NCBI GenBank assembly: GCA_041650805.1
Contig: JBAZKM010000006.1
Span: 62,001 to 126,000 of the forward strand
Length of the DNA stretch: 64,000 nt
Origin: Candidatus Omnitrophota bacterium
GTDB taxonomy: Bacteria > Omnitrophota > Gorgyraeia > 2-01-FULL-45-10
Direction: 5' to 3'
Position 1 is the stretch's first letter. Every line of letters starts with the position of its first letter. Made by a program: the position numbers and the translations under genes. The notes under the pieces are model-generated. The model searched no databases, had not been told where the DNA came from, and was given only the letters and a program-made list of their open reading frames with translations. This document shows, piece after piece, positions 22,686 to 30,903 of the stretch.

Positions 22686-23923
22686 ATTCAAAATTATTCA
22701 GGACGGCGCAAAAATATCTGGTGGGCGGCGTGGATAGCCCTGTGCGCGCCTTCAATTATGTAGACCGTGATCCGATTATAATAAAAAAAGGCCGCGGTTC
22801 AAAGGTCTATGACCATGATGATAATGAGTATATCGATTACGTGCTTTCGTGGGGAAGTCTAATCCTGGGACACGCGCTACCCGAGGTCGTGAATGCGGTC
22901 AAAGCTACCGCTTGCGGTGGTTTTAGTTTTGGAGCCACTAATATAAAAGAAGTAGAATTAGCGAAATTTATACGTGCGGCAATACCATTTGCCGAGAAGA
23001 TCAGGTTTGTCAACTCAGGCACAGAAGCCGTAATGGGCGCAGTAAGACTTGCTAGAGGTTATACAGGAAGAGACAAGATTATAAAGTTTGAGAACGCTTA
23101 TCACGGCCATGCAGATTACCTGCTTACTAAAAGCGGCTCAGGGCTTGCGACGCTTGGCATCCCGTCAAGTGCGGGTGTCCCCAGGGATTTCACCAAACAC
23201 ACGATCGTTGCGCCTCTTAACGACATCACGGCCGTAGAAAGTATCTTTAAAAGATCGGGCAGCTCGGTCGCGGCTGTATTGATTGAGCCTGTCGGCGGTA
23301 ATTACGGCGTTATTCCGCCGGATATAGATTATTTAAAGAGACTGAGAAAAGTGACTGCAAAATATGGGGCACTATTGATTTTTGATGAAGTCATCACCGG
23401 TTTTCGTTTTGGATTTGGTTCGGCCGCCCGGAAATTCGGCGTTATCCCTGACCTTATCGTGCTGGGCAAGATCATAGGAGGGGGCCTGCCGATTGGCGCA
23501 TACGGCGGCCGTGAAAAGATCATGAGGCATCTGGCGCCAATCGGTGCGGTATACCAGGCATCGACGTTTGCAGGCAACCCAGTCGTGGCGCAATCAGGTC
23601 TAGCAACTCTCAAGGCGCTTAAGAAAAAGGAGGATAATTACGGGAAGATCGAAGATCTCGCAAAATACCTTGTCATGAATATATGGAGGATGGCTGGAAA
23701 ATATAATGCGGTCTTAAAGATCGATTCATATGGCAGCATCTTCAGCCTTAAGTTTGCAAAAAAGAGCGATTTCAAGCTCTTCTATAGGACTATGCTGGAG
23801 AAGGGCGTGTATCTGGCGCCTTCTGAGTTTGAGGCAAACTTTCTGTCGTTCGCGCATACCAAAAAGGATATCGAAAGCACCATAAAGGCCGCCGACGCGG
23901 CATTCAGGAGGATCATAAGATGA
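22667..23923 (+). CDS. hemL: glutamate-1-semialdehyde 2,1-aminomutase
   Basis: The 418-residue PLP enzyme converts glutamate-1-semialdehyde to aminolevulinate. GGVDSPVRAF is at 15-24, FVNSGTEAVMGAVRLARG near 118-135, YHGHADYLL follows, then LLIFDEVITGFRFGFG, and the PLP lysine is in VLGKIIGGGLPIGAYGG. The length is normal for the family. I take ATG 22667, 19 bp inside hemB, since the longer frame start at 22571 would lie well inside hemB and adds residues unlike the family. It is followed with a 4-bp overlap by the sulfite reductase gene, which links the tetrapyrrole genes to siroheme use. Confidence 0.95.
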   Translation: MAKKTVNSKLFRTAQKYLVGGVDSPVRAFNYVDRDPIIIKKGRGSKVYDHDDNEYIDYVLSWGSLILGHALPEVVNAVKATACGGFSFGATNIKEVELAKFIRAAIPFAEKIRFVNSGTEAVMGAVRLARGYTGRDKIIKFENAYHGHADYLLTKSGSGLATLGIPSSAGVPRDFTKHTIVAPLNDITAVESIFKRSGSSVAAVLIEPVGGNYGVIPPDIDYLKRLRKVTAKYGALLIFDEVITGFRFGFGSAARKFGVIPDLIVLGKIIGGGLPIGAYGGREKIMRHLAPIGAVYQASTFAGNPVVAQSGLATLKALKKKEDNYGKIEDLAKYLVMNIWRMAGKYNAVLKIDSYGSIFSLKFAKKSDFKLFYRTMLEKGVYLAPSEFEANFLSFAHTKKDIESTIKAADAAFRRIIR

Positions 23924-24633
23924 CGCCGGAGAATATCGATTACGATGATCTAAAAAAACGCGGCTTCTTAAAACAAAAACAGGAGGGATTCTTTGTTTTA
24001 AGGGCCAGGATGCCGGCAACCGGCGTATTTTCCGACGCACAACTTACGGCCCTGGCCGGGATATCGCGAAGATACGCCCGGGGGATCGTGCATGCCACGA
24101 CACGGCAGGGGCTCGAGATACCGTTTGTTAAATATGAGGATATAAAAGCAGTCGAAAATGAGACCGTTTCAGCCGGCATCGATACAGGCACATCAGGGCC
24201 GAGGCTCAGGGTGACAACGGTATGCCCCGGCAATAACTGGTGCAAACAGGGTCTCGTAAATACATTTTCTCTGGCCTCCAGAATTGAAAAAGAGTTGGGC
24301 TTGAAGTGCGGCTTAGGCTTGCCTCATAAATTTAAAATAGCTATATCCGGCTGTCCCAATGCCTGCACGCGGCCGCAAGCCACCGAAATAGGGGTACATG
24401 GCCAGTTTGATAGCGCGGCGAAAGGGATCGGCTATATAATCTATATCGGAGGCAGCGGAGGCAGGACACCCAGGACCGGCATTAAACTTGATAAAATTTA
24501 TACTGAAAACGAGGTCTTGCATATTATAGAAAAGGCAGCAAAATTTTATAAAGATCATGCCAGATCAAGACAGCGGCTCGGGGCATTGATCGAGGAATCG
24601 GGGAAAGACGATTTTCTAAAGGAAATATGTTAA
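23920..24633 (+). CDS. small siroheme sulfite reductase (nitrite/sulfite reductase family)
   Basis: The 237-residue product has a ferredoxin-like half domain (residues 20-90, ARMPATGVFSDAQLTALAGI). The siroheme/4Fe-4S motif is Cys102 and Cys108 in VCPGNNWCKQG with Cys145 and Cys149 in SGCPNACTRPQ. It is half the size of plant or CysI enzymes and close to the small assimilatory-type reductases of anaerobes (about 220 residues). It reduces sulfite to sulfide with siroheme made by the six genes before it. The arrangement APS reductase first, sulfite reductase last is that of a self-sufficient assimilation operon. No AsrA/AsrB partners are present. Confidence 0.85.
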   Translation: MTPENIDYDDLKKRGFLKQKQEGFFVLRARMPATGVFSDAQLTALAGISRRYARGIVHATTRQGLEIPFVKYEDIKAVENETVSAGIDTGTSGPRLRVTTVCPGNNWCKQGLVNTFSLASRIEKELGLKCGLGLPHKFKIAISGCPNACTRPQATEIGVHGQFDSAAKGIGYIIYIGGSGGRTPRTGIKLDKIYTENEVLHIIEKAAKFYKDHARSRQRLGALIEESGKDDFLKEIC

Positions 24634-24639
24634 TATAGT

Positions 24640-24668
24640 TTGTCGCTCTACCATCATAGAGATATAAT
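24640..24668 (+). promoter_or_regulatory. promoter placed for a leaderless mRNA
   Basis: TTGTCG (24640-24645) and the consensus TATAAT (24663-24668) are 17 bases apart. The start codon of the porin gene is at 24675, only seven bases after the -10. Transcription would begin at or next to the ATG, leaving no room for a ribosome-binding site. Confidence 0.65.
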
Positions 24669-24674
24669 ATATGT

Positions 24675-25691
24675 ATGAAACTCCAAAATAGATCGCTTTT
24701 CATTGCAGTGGTTACTTCGCTGTCTCTCAATGGCACGGTGTTCGCCAGCGATTTCCTTTTCTATAAAGAACTCAATCTTATTGGCGGACATTCTCAAAAG
24801 AAGGGCTGGGTTGGGCATACACAGGAATTATCGAATTCAGCCGGGTTCGAGCATTTCGGAAAATTTTCCAGTGATTATGGCGATTTCTTGACAACCGATT
24901 TACAGGTTCGCGGCGCTTATGATCCCAATCAGCCGTTCAGCGATGCCGTGTCATGCGAGATCCATAACGCCTGGGCGGAGTACAGGGCAAATAACGCTCT
25001 TAAGATAAAGGCCGGGCATTTTGAGCCGGCGTTCGGATTAGAACAGGTGATAGACGTTCATAGCACAATCCTGCAGACCTTGGCGATGGAAAACATTGGG
25101 TTTACCAGGGATTGGGGAGCAGGGCTCAGGGGTTCATTAGCCGCATTTGACTATTGGGTGGCCTTGACGCTCGGTTCGGGGATGAGCATACGCAGGATCG
25201 ACTCAAGCTATCTTGTTTCGGTCCGCGTAGGAACGCCGGCCGGGAGAGAATTTCAATACGGTGTTTCGGCCCTTTACGGAAATGCACTGGAGACGGAAGG
25301 GATGTCTACGTTTCCCAAGAATCGTCTTTTATCGAACGAGGCGATGCAAAAACAGCGGATAGGATTCGATCTTCTTTATAATTGGAATTCATTCATCCTT
25401 AAAGGAGAAGGAGCTTTTGGCGTAAATAATAATAATAATGTGATGGGGTATCTGGTTGAAGCTGATTATACGCCGCCGAAAAGTCAAAACTGGGAATTTG
25501 AAATGCAATTTAAGTCTTTCGTGAATGACCTGGGTGCGAGTCGAACGGATGACTCTACGCTAAGCGTAGGGATTTCATATAAATCAAGCCAGGCAATCAC
25601 GCTTCGCGCCGCGTTTACCCATGACCTTAACCAATATCACAAAGAGAGGGACACCGGATTTACGGTGCAATTCTATTACTATGGAAAATAA
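24675..25691 (+). CDS. outer-membrane porin-like beta-barrel
   Basis: The 338-residue product has a signal peptide (LFIAVVTSLSLNGTVFAS) followed by alternating amphipathic strands rich in aromatic residues at their ends (DYWVALTLGSG, QYGVSALYG, LKAGHF-like segments). It ends in a strand FTVQFYYYGK. It resembles phosphate-selective or OprO/P-like porins with KIKAGHFEPAFGLEQ near residue 115. It would sit in the outer membrane. Its promoter predicts a leaderless transcript. The following lipoproteins and ABC exporter genes are contiguous, so this may be the outer part of a transport system. Confidence 0.65.
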   Translation: MKLQNRSLFIAVVTSLSLNGTVFASDFLFYKELNLIGGHSQKKGWVGHTQELSNSAGFEHFGKFSSDYGDFLTTDLQVRGAYDPNQPFSDAVSCEIHNAWAEYRANNALKIKAGHFEPAFGLEQVIDVHSTILQTLAMENIGFTRDWGAGLRGSLAAFDYWVALTLGSGMSIRRIDSSYLVSVRVGTPAGREFQYGVSALYGNALETEGMSTFPKNRLLSNEAMQKQRIGFDLLYNWNSFILKGEGAFGVNNNNNVMGYLVEADYTPPKSQNWEFEMQFKSFVNDLGASRTDDSTLSVGISYKSSQAITLRAAFTHDLNQYHKERDTGFTVQFYYYGK

Positions 25692-26310
25692 AGCGCAGGG
25701 AGTAATGTCCATAATCCTGATCAACGTTTCAATTATAAGCTTCGTTTACGGTATTTCTTTTGCAGCAATCGGTTGTGAGCTGAATGACCCTGATAGGGAT
25801 ATTCAGAAACTTTTCCCGCAATCGACCGGCTATAAGACAGACTATTTCACGATACAAGAGAAAGGCGGGGAGAAGTTAAAAAAAGAGGTTGAAGAAAAGT
25901 TGGGCGATATATTTGATCCCGTTTATGAAAGTCTGGATGTTCCATACTCATATTATACAGTTCTTAACGGCAAAGACGTCATAGGATATGTGCACGGAGT
26001 TAACCAGAAAGGTATTTTTGGTACGCTACAGATAATTCTTGCCACTGATCCTAGCGGCAGGATAATCGGTTTTTATTATCAGAAGATATCTTCTCCGGAG
26101 GCTCAGAAATTCAGAGGCAATGCTTTTACAAACCAGTTCGTTGGTCTTACTCTGGCGGACTTTTATCAGTCCAGTGACCCAAATGGTAAAGTGGCAGCAA
26201 TAAAAGACCCGGCAGAAAAAAATCACGAGGATTTTAAAGCAACGGTCAGGGGTACAAAGAAGAACCTTATCTTGCTCGATACATTTCTTTTAGGAGGTGC
26301 GCAAAAATGA
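25681..26310 (+). CDS. lipoprotein with FMN-binding-like domain
   Basis: The start is either ATG 25681, overlapping the porin end by 11 bp, or ATG 25705, which has GGGAG very close to it. The N-terminus is a lipoprotein signal with lipobox AAIGC. The C-terminal half (VIGYVHGVNQKGIFGTLQIILATDPSGRIIGFYYQKI, in parts, then FRGNAFTNQFVGLTLADF) resembles FMN_bind domains of RnfG/NqrC type, but the threonine that would carry FMN is not certain. It would be anchored to the outer leaf of a membrane in the periplasm. It overlaps the next gene by 4 bp. Redox activity is inference. Confidence 0.5.
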   Translation: MENKAQGVMSIILINVSIISFVYGISFAAIGCELNDPDRDIQKLFPQSTGYKTDYFTIQEKGGEKLKKEVEEKLGDIFDPVYESLDVPYSYYTVLNGKDVIGYVHGVNQKGIFGTLQIILATDPSGRIIGFYYQKISSPEAQKFRGNAFTNQFVGLTLADFYQSSDPNGKVAAIKDPAEKNHEDFKATVRGTKKNLILLDTFLLGGAQK

Positions 26311-26675
26311 GTATAAAAAATTTAATTATACGGGTATCAATATTTATGGTTATCGCGGCAATCACCGGTTGCGGCCGACTTGAGACTTACGGAGAGAAGA
26401 TCTCAAACCGGAATGTTACCGCAATAAAAAATATAGTCATGCACCCGCAGGATTATGAAGGTAAGGCGGTAACTGTGGAAGGGAGGATAGCTCTCGTATG
26501 CGAGACAGGGTGCTGGTTTAATCTGGAGGATGAAGGGGCTGCGATATATACAGATCTTGCGCCTTCAGGGTTCGCCATCCCGCAGAATGTCGGCAGGAAG
26601 GCGATCGCGGAAGGCAGGATATCGATAGAATCCGGCAAATTGATATTGACCGCAAGAGGGGTGGAGATACGATGA
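26307..26675 (+). CDS. lipoprotein with OB-fold-like domain
   Basis: The 122-residue product has a lipoprotein signal (FMVIAAITGC, lipobox ITGC). It then has NIVMHPQDYEGKAVTVEGRI, TGCWFNLEDEGAAIYTDL and KAIAEGRISIESGKLILTARGVEI. This strand order is typical of periplasmic OB-fold proteins of the tRNA-anti-like or DUF4920 type, several of which occur with metal or redox systems. Two cysteines in ALVCETGCWFNLED might bind a metal. It overlaps both neighbours by 4 bp and so is tightly coupled to the ABC permease. Confidence 0.6.
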   Translation: MSIKNLIIRVSIFMVIAAITGCGRLETYGEKISNRNVTAIKNIVMHPQDYEGKAVTVEGRIALVCETGCWFNLEDEGAAIYTDLAPSGFAIPQNVGRKAIAEGRISIESGKLILTARGVEIR

Positions 26676-27856
26676 ATATATTTTCAGTTTCCCTTAAAAA
26701 TCTGACGCGGAAAAAGGTCCGCACGGTTTTGACCATCGGCGGCGTGGCGATAGCCATAGCGGTCCTGGTCAGTCTATGGGGATTCGATACGGGTTATCAA
26801 AGGTCGCTCAATAACGACATCGATAAGATGGGTTATCAGGTGCTGGTTACCGCGAAGGGGTGTCCTTATGAAGCCGCGACTCTGATGCTGCAGGGCGGCG
26901 GCGGATTGCGTTATATGGACGAAGATGTCTATAAACGGATATCGAGCGATACCAGGATCGATAAGATAACTCCTCAGCTTGTGGCAACAGCGTATGACCC
27001 CGGAAAACAGTCCGGCAGCGGCGGAATATCGCTATACATGGGTGTAGCGGATTCATATTTAACCCTGAAGCCGTGGTCAAAGTTCAATTCCGGAAAGTGG
27101 TTTTCAAGTGATAATGCCGATGAAGCCATAATGGGTTATGAGGTCGCCGAATATGAACAGCGTTCCGTAGGAGATAAGATATTCATACCGGGCAGGAACG
27201 AGGTGCTTACCGTTGTCGGCATCTTTGAAAGGAACGGCACACAAGACGACGGAATCATATTTTTACCGCTCAACGTAGCCCAGAAGATATTCGAAGTCCC
27301 GGATAAACTGACGGGAATAGGCATAAAACTGAAAGATATGGCCCAGTTGTCGAAATTCGAGGAAGACCTGTATAACGAACCCGGGATACAGGTCATCAGC
27401 CTTGCTCAGGTAAAAGGGACAATTCTTAATCTTGTCTCATCGGCTAAAGCTATGACGGGCTCGATCGCATTGATAGCCGTTATCATTGCTGTCATAGGGG
27501 TTGTAAATACGATATTGATGTCAGTATTCGAACGCACCGGTGAAATAGGCGTTATGAAAGCTATCGGCGCTTCCCGTCTGGATATATTCAAGATCATATG
27601 GGTGGAGACGACGCTCATCTGTATCTTCGGAGGCGCTCTGGGAAATATAATAGCTTTATTAGGCGGCAAGACGATCGAGTATGTGCTGAAATCGGTATTG
27701 CCATACGCTCCCAAAGGCCATCTCGTCGTTATCACGCCGCATATACTAACTCTTTCATTCTTCGGCGCGGTAATCATGGGACTCGTTGCGGGTCTTTATC
27801 CGGCTTTCAGGGCGTCTTCCATGAAGCCCATAGAAGCTATTCGAAAGGGGGAATAG
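26672..27856 (+). CDS. ABC transporter permease, MacB/FtsX type
   Basis: The 394-residue product has one N-terminal membrane helix (TVLTIGGVAIAIAVLVSLWGF), a periplasmic MacB-PCD-like domain of about 220 residues (MGYEVAEYEQRSVGDKIFIPG, VVGIFERNGTQDDGIIFLPL), and three C-terminal helices typical of FtsX (IALIAVIIAVIGVVNTILMS, FGGALGNIIALLGG, FFGAVIMGLVAGLYPAFRASS). RTGEIGVMKAIGA is the usual cytoplasmic coupling segment. Such permeases do not carry solutes through the membrane but transmit force to the periplasm or move lipoproteins or drugs. Its ATPase partner is the next gene. Confidence 0.88.
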   Translation: MNIFSVSLKNLTRKKVRTVLTIGGVAIAIAVLVSLWGFDTGYQRSLNNDIDKMGYQVLVTAKGCPYEAATLMLQGGGGLRYMDEDVYKRISSDTRIDKITPQLVATAYDPGKQSGSGGISLYMGVADSYLTLKPWSKFNSGKWFSSDNADEAIMGYEVAEYEQRSVGDKIFIPGRNEVLTVVGIFERNGTQDDGIIFLPLNVAQKIFEVPDKLTGIGIKLKDMAQLSKFEEDLYNEPGIQVISLAQVKGTILNLVSSAKAMTGSIALIAVIIAVIGVVNTILMSVFERTGEIGVMKAIGASRLDIFKIIWVETTLICIFGGALGNIIALLGGKTIEYVLKSVLPYAPKGHLVVITPHILTLSFFGAVIMGLVAGLYPAFRASSMKPIEAIRKGE

Positions 27857-27859
27857 CTT

Positions 27860-28555
27860 ATGCGAAAAACCATTATAAAAGCCTCAGGATTGAAGAAGGT
27901 TTATATACGCGGTACCGAAGAGGTCTATGCTGTGAATGGTATCGGCCTGGAGATACATGACGGTGATTTTATCGCGCTTATGGGCCCGTCCGGGTCAGGT
28001 AAAACAACTCTCTTGGATCTTATAGGCTGCCTGGATAATATTTCTTCAGGCAGGCTTGAGGTGTTCGGGAAAGATGTATCGAATGTGAAAGAGCATGATC
28101 TGGTTGGCCTGAGGCGCGGCCACATAGGATTTATATTTCAGGATTTTCTGCTAATACCGAGTTTAACAGCTATTGAAAACGTAGAACTTTCTCTCTATTT
28201 CGCGAGGCGCCCGCAGGAAAGGAGAAAACTGCTGCAGCTATTCGAAAAGGTCGGCCTCGGGCATCGCGTTGATCACTTGCCAAAGGAGATGTCCGGCGGA
28301 GAAAGGCAAAGGGTGGCAATCGCCAGGGCACTGGCAGTGTCTCCAAAATTCCTCATTGCAGATGAGCCGACAGGAAATCTTGATACCAGAAGCTCCCAGG
28401 AGATATTCGATATTTTTAAAAAGATAAACAAGGAAGAAGGCTTAACAATAATTTTAGCTACTCATAATCCTAAGCTCGGCTTCCAGGCCGATCGTATAAT
28501 CTATTTGAAGGACGGAAAGGTAGTTTCTGAAGAAGAATCAAGTTTGAAAATATGA
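27860..28555 (+). CDS. ABC transporter ATPase, LolD/MacB type
   Basis: The 231-residue ATPase has Walker A GPSGSGKTT at about 40-48, the Q-loop in FIFQDFLLIPSLTAIENV, the signature MSGGERQRVAIARAL, Walker B FLIADEPTGNLD and the H-loop ATHNP. These are characteristic of the LolD/MacB/FtsE group that pairs with FtsX-type permeases. It follows the permease by 3 bp. Together with the porin and the two lipoproteins upstream it probably forms an envelope complex, whose substrate cannot be told from the sequence. Confidence 0.92.
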   Translation: MRKTIIKASGLKKVYIRGTEEVYAVNGIGLEIHDGDFIALMGPSGSGKTTLLDLIGCLDNISSGRLEVFGKDVSNVKEHDLVGLRRGHIGFIFQDFLLIPSLTAIENVELSLYFARRPQERRKLLQLFEKVGLGHRVDHLPKEMSGGERQRVAIARALAVSPKFLIADEPTGNLDTRSSQEIFDIFKKINKEEGLTIILATHNPKLGFQADRIIYLKDGKVVSEEESSLKI

Positions 28556-28568
28556 AAATTCGAGAAAT

Positions 28569-29177
28569 ATGTTCTACTTTATGATCCGCTGGGCTGCCGT
28601 TATCTTCTTTAAACTGTGCCTATGGGCCAAGGTTTATGGAAGTGAGCACATACCCGCCAAGGGGGCGTTCATATTTGCCGCGAACCATTCGAGCTATCTC
28701 GATCCGCTTCTGATGTCGGCGTCCACGAGCCGGCCGCTCCATTTTATCGCCCGCGACAAGCTGCTGTCTTATCCGCTGATGGGTTGGGTCTTAAAGCACG
28801 CTAACACGATCCCGGTCAAAAGACACGGCGGGGACTTAAGCGCGATAAAGAATTCGCTGCGGTTGCTTGCAAAAGGCAAGGTTCTCGCCATCTTCCCCGA
28901 GGGTGTCCGGACTAAGGACCGAAAGATACACCGGGCGAAATTCGGTATCGGGATGCTTGTGTACATGGCAAAAGTGCCCGTCGTGCCCGCGTACATAGAA
29001 GGCACGTTTGACGCATTGCCGCGCAGAGTGAGAACGTTCAAGCGCCGTCCCGTGAGGATATATATCGGCAAACCGATCTATTTCACGAAAGAATGTGCCG
29101 GAGAGCAGACCAGAGAGGCATATCAACTGATAAGTGATGAGATCATGCGGGAGATCGCAGGGCTTGATCCTCGGTAA
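28569..29177 (+). CDS. plsC: 1-acyl-glycerol-3-phosphate acyltransferase
   Basis: The 202-residue protein has the acyltransferase motif NHSSYLDP near residue 39 (H-x4-D), a substrate motif FPEGVRT near residue 115, and VPVVPAYIEGTFDALP downstream. These identify PlsC, which adds the second acyl chain to make phosphatidic acid at the inner membrane. One N-terminal membrane segment (MIRWAAVIFFKLCLWA) is present. It lies 13 bp after the ABC ATPase in the same direction but is a housekeeping gene and need not share its function. The ribosome-binding site is weak. Confidence 0.9.
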   Translation: MFYFMIRWAAVIFFKLCLWAKVYGSEHIPAKGAFIFAANHSSYLDPLLMSASTSRPLHFIARDKLLSYPLMGWVLKHANTIPVKRHGGDLSAIKNSLRLLAKGKVLAIFPEGVRTKDRKIHRAKFGIGMLVYMAKVPVVPAYIEGTFDALPRRVRTFKRRPVRIYIGKPIYFTKECAGEQTREAYQLISDEIMREIAGLDPR

Positions 29178-29200
29178 AATAGTCATAAAGGAGGTGCTGT

Positions 29201-29515
29201 GTGTCTATAGTAAAAGAGTTCAAGGATTTTGCGATAAAAGGCAATGCGGTGGATATGGCGGTGGGTATTATAATAGGGGCTTCTTTCGGTAAGATCATCA
29301 GCTCTTTGGTCAACGACATAATCATGCCGCCCCTGGGGTTATTGATCGGCGGGGTGGATTTCAAGAACCTCAAGATAATCCTTAAGGCAGCGACCGATAA
29401 TGCCCCGGCGGTCTCCATTAATTACGGGCAGTTCATAAATACGACCATCGATTTCCTGATCGTGGCATCCGCCATTTTTGTGGTGGTTAGAGGCATCAGC
29501 AGGTTAAAGAAATAG
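29201..29515 (+). CDS. mscL: large-conductance mechanosensitive channel
   Basis: The 104-residue product starts at GTG 29201 behind AAAGGAGG. It has the conserved N-terminal amphipathic helix (VKEFKDFAIKGNAVDMAVG), the pore helix TM1 (GIIIGASFGKIISSLVNDIIMPPLG), a loop with NYGQFINTTIDF and TM2 (FLIVASAIFVVVRGISRL). It is slightly shorter than E. coli MscL (136) because the C-terminal bundle is missing. It releases solutes on strong hypo-osmotic shock and complements the short MscS at 15.0 kb. Confidence 0.95.
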   Translation: MSIVKEFKDFAIKGNAVDMAVGIIIGASFGKIISSLVNDIIMPPLGLLIGGVDFKNLKIILKAATDNAPAVSINYGQFINTTIDFLIVASAIFVVVRGISRLKK

Positions 29516-29542
29516 ACATAACACCCGGCGCAAGGAGCAGGA

Positions 29543-30739
29543 ATGGATCTCGCAGGACGGAAAACGGATGATAGGTCCGGCCTGAGACGGCTGGCCTATC
29601 AGTTCATCATCCTGATGGGGCTTATCAGCCTTTTCGGAGATATCGTCTATGAGGGGGGCAGGAGCATAATAGGGCCTTACCTGTCTACGCTGGGCGCGAG
29701 CGCCGCTATAGTAGGCCTCATAGCAGGTATAGGCGAATTCGCCGGTTATTTCCTCAGGCTTCCATTCGGCTATTTAGCCGATCGCAGCAGGGCCTACTGG
29801 CCGTTGACGATACTGGGCTATGGTCTGATCCTGGCCGTCCCATTATTGGGCTTTGCCGGCTCATGGCAGATCGCCGCGGTCTTTATCATCGCGGAGCGTC
29901 TTGGTAAAGCGATCAGAAGTCCGGCAAGGGACGCCATGCTTTCCTATGCTACCAAGCATGTAGGAAGGGGTTTTGGGTTCGGGCTTCATGAAGCGATGGA
30001 CCAGATCGGCGCCATTATCGGCCCGCTCTTTTTCAGCGCCGTCTTCCTTTTAAAAGGCAGTTACAGGCAGGGTTTTTCTATTTTATGGGCGCCGGCCATA
30101 TTGGTCTTGCTTATTCTCATGATCGCGAGGAGAAAGGTCGCTTCTCCGCAGGAGCTGGAGATGCCCCGGGAAACGGCCGCGGATGTGAAAAAGGAAAAAC
30201 TCCCGCACCAATTCTGGATATATGTAATATTCATCTTCTTGAGCGTGGCCGGGCTTGTAAATTTTCCGCTTATAGCATATCACATCAACGCGAAAAATGT
30301 CGTTGCCACGTTCCAGATACCTTTATTGTATGCGGCCGCGATGGCCCTTGACGGCATAGCCGCCCTTATTATAGGCAGGATCTATGATAAGGCCGGGTTA
30401 AGGTCGCTCATGGTGATCCCTTTCATAACGTTCCCTGTATCTTTTTTGGGGTTTTCCGGAAGCTATGGTTCAGTGGTGGCAGGTATAGCGCTCTGGGGCA
30501 TAGTGATGGGGATACATGAAACTATCATGCGTTCTGCCATAGCGGACCTGTCGTCTCTACGACAGAGGGGGCTTGCCTACGGCGTCTTCAATACGGTGTA
30601 CGGGCTGGCCTGGTTCGCGGGAAGCGCAGCGGTAGGTTTTTTGTATGAGATATCCCTGCTCTATGTCATACTTTTCGCCGCTGTCATGGAGATGATGGCA
30701 CTCGTCACATTTTTCTTTTTCAAGAAGCGAACGTTGTAA
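29543..30739 (+). CDS. major facilitator superfamily transporter
   Basis: The 398-residue product has about 12 hydrophobic helices. The MFS signature between helices 2 and 3 reads RLPFGYLADRSRAYWP, and a second, weaker copy, GRIYDKAGLRSL, lies at the matching place in the C-terminal half. ERLGKAIRSPARDAML in the first half resembles multidrug or sugar-efflux groups. There are no clues to its substrate. It lies 27 bp after mscL and before the extended -10 promoter of the trehalose locus. A terminator after it is not obvious. Confidence 0.85.
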   Translation: MDLAGRKTDDRSGLRRLAYQFIILMGLISLFGDIVYEGGRSIIGPYLSTLGASAAIVGLIAGIGEFAGYFLRLPFGYLADRSRAYWPLTILGYGLILAVPLLGFAGSWQIAAVFIIAERLGKAIRSPARDAMLSYATKHVGRGFGFGLHEAMDQIGAIIGPLFFSAVFLLKGSYRQGFSILWAPAILVLLILMIARRKVASPQELEMPRETAADVKKEKLPHQFWIYVIFIFLSVAGLVNFPLIAYHINAKNVVATFQIPLLYAAAMALDGIAALIIGRIYDKAGLRSLMVIPFITFPVSFLGFSGSYGSVVAGIALWGIVMGIHETIMRSAIADLSSLRQRGLAYGVFNTVYGLAWFAGSAAVGFLYEISLLYVILFAAVMEMMALVTFFFFKKRTL

Positions 30740-30747
30740 GAATACAT

Positions 30748-30887
30748 TTGCAGACGCGATCTTACATGATATAATATACAAAAGAGCATAAGCGGTCTTG
30801 AGATGCGCAGGCATTTCAGGAGGTTGGGGTATCAAGATGGTCGGGCCGCCATCTTTCGGGGTAAAACCCGGGAGGGCGGTTTTTTTA
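30748..30887 (+). promoter_or_regulatory. extended -10 promoter, leader and terminator before the trehalose locus (element D)
   Basis: TTGCAG (30748-30753), TGA then TATAAT (30770-30775) with 16-base spacing form a strong promoter. A leader of about 65 nt follows, containing ATTTCAGGAGGTTGGGG. A terminator hairpin with CCGCC (30846-30850) and GGCGG (30875-30879) and an inner CGGG/CCCG stem then runs into seven Ts. The gene start is at 30904. The order promoter, G-rich leader, terminator, gene is that of elements A-C, but the leader lacks their AGTCC/GGACT stem. Confidence 0.6.
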
Positions 30888-30903
30888 TTTCGGAGAACTT
30901 ATA

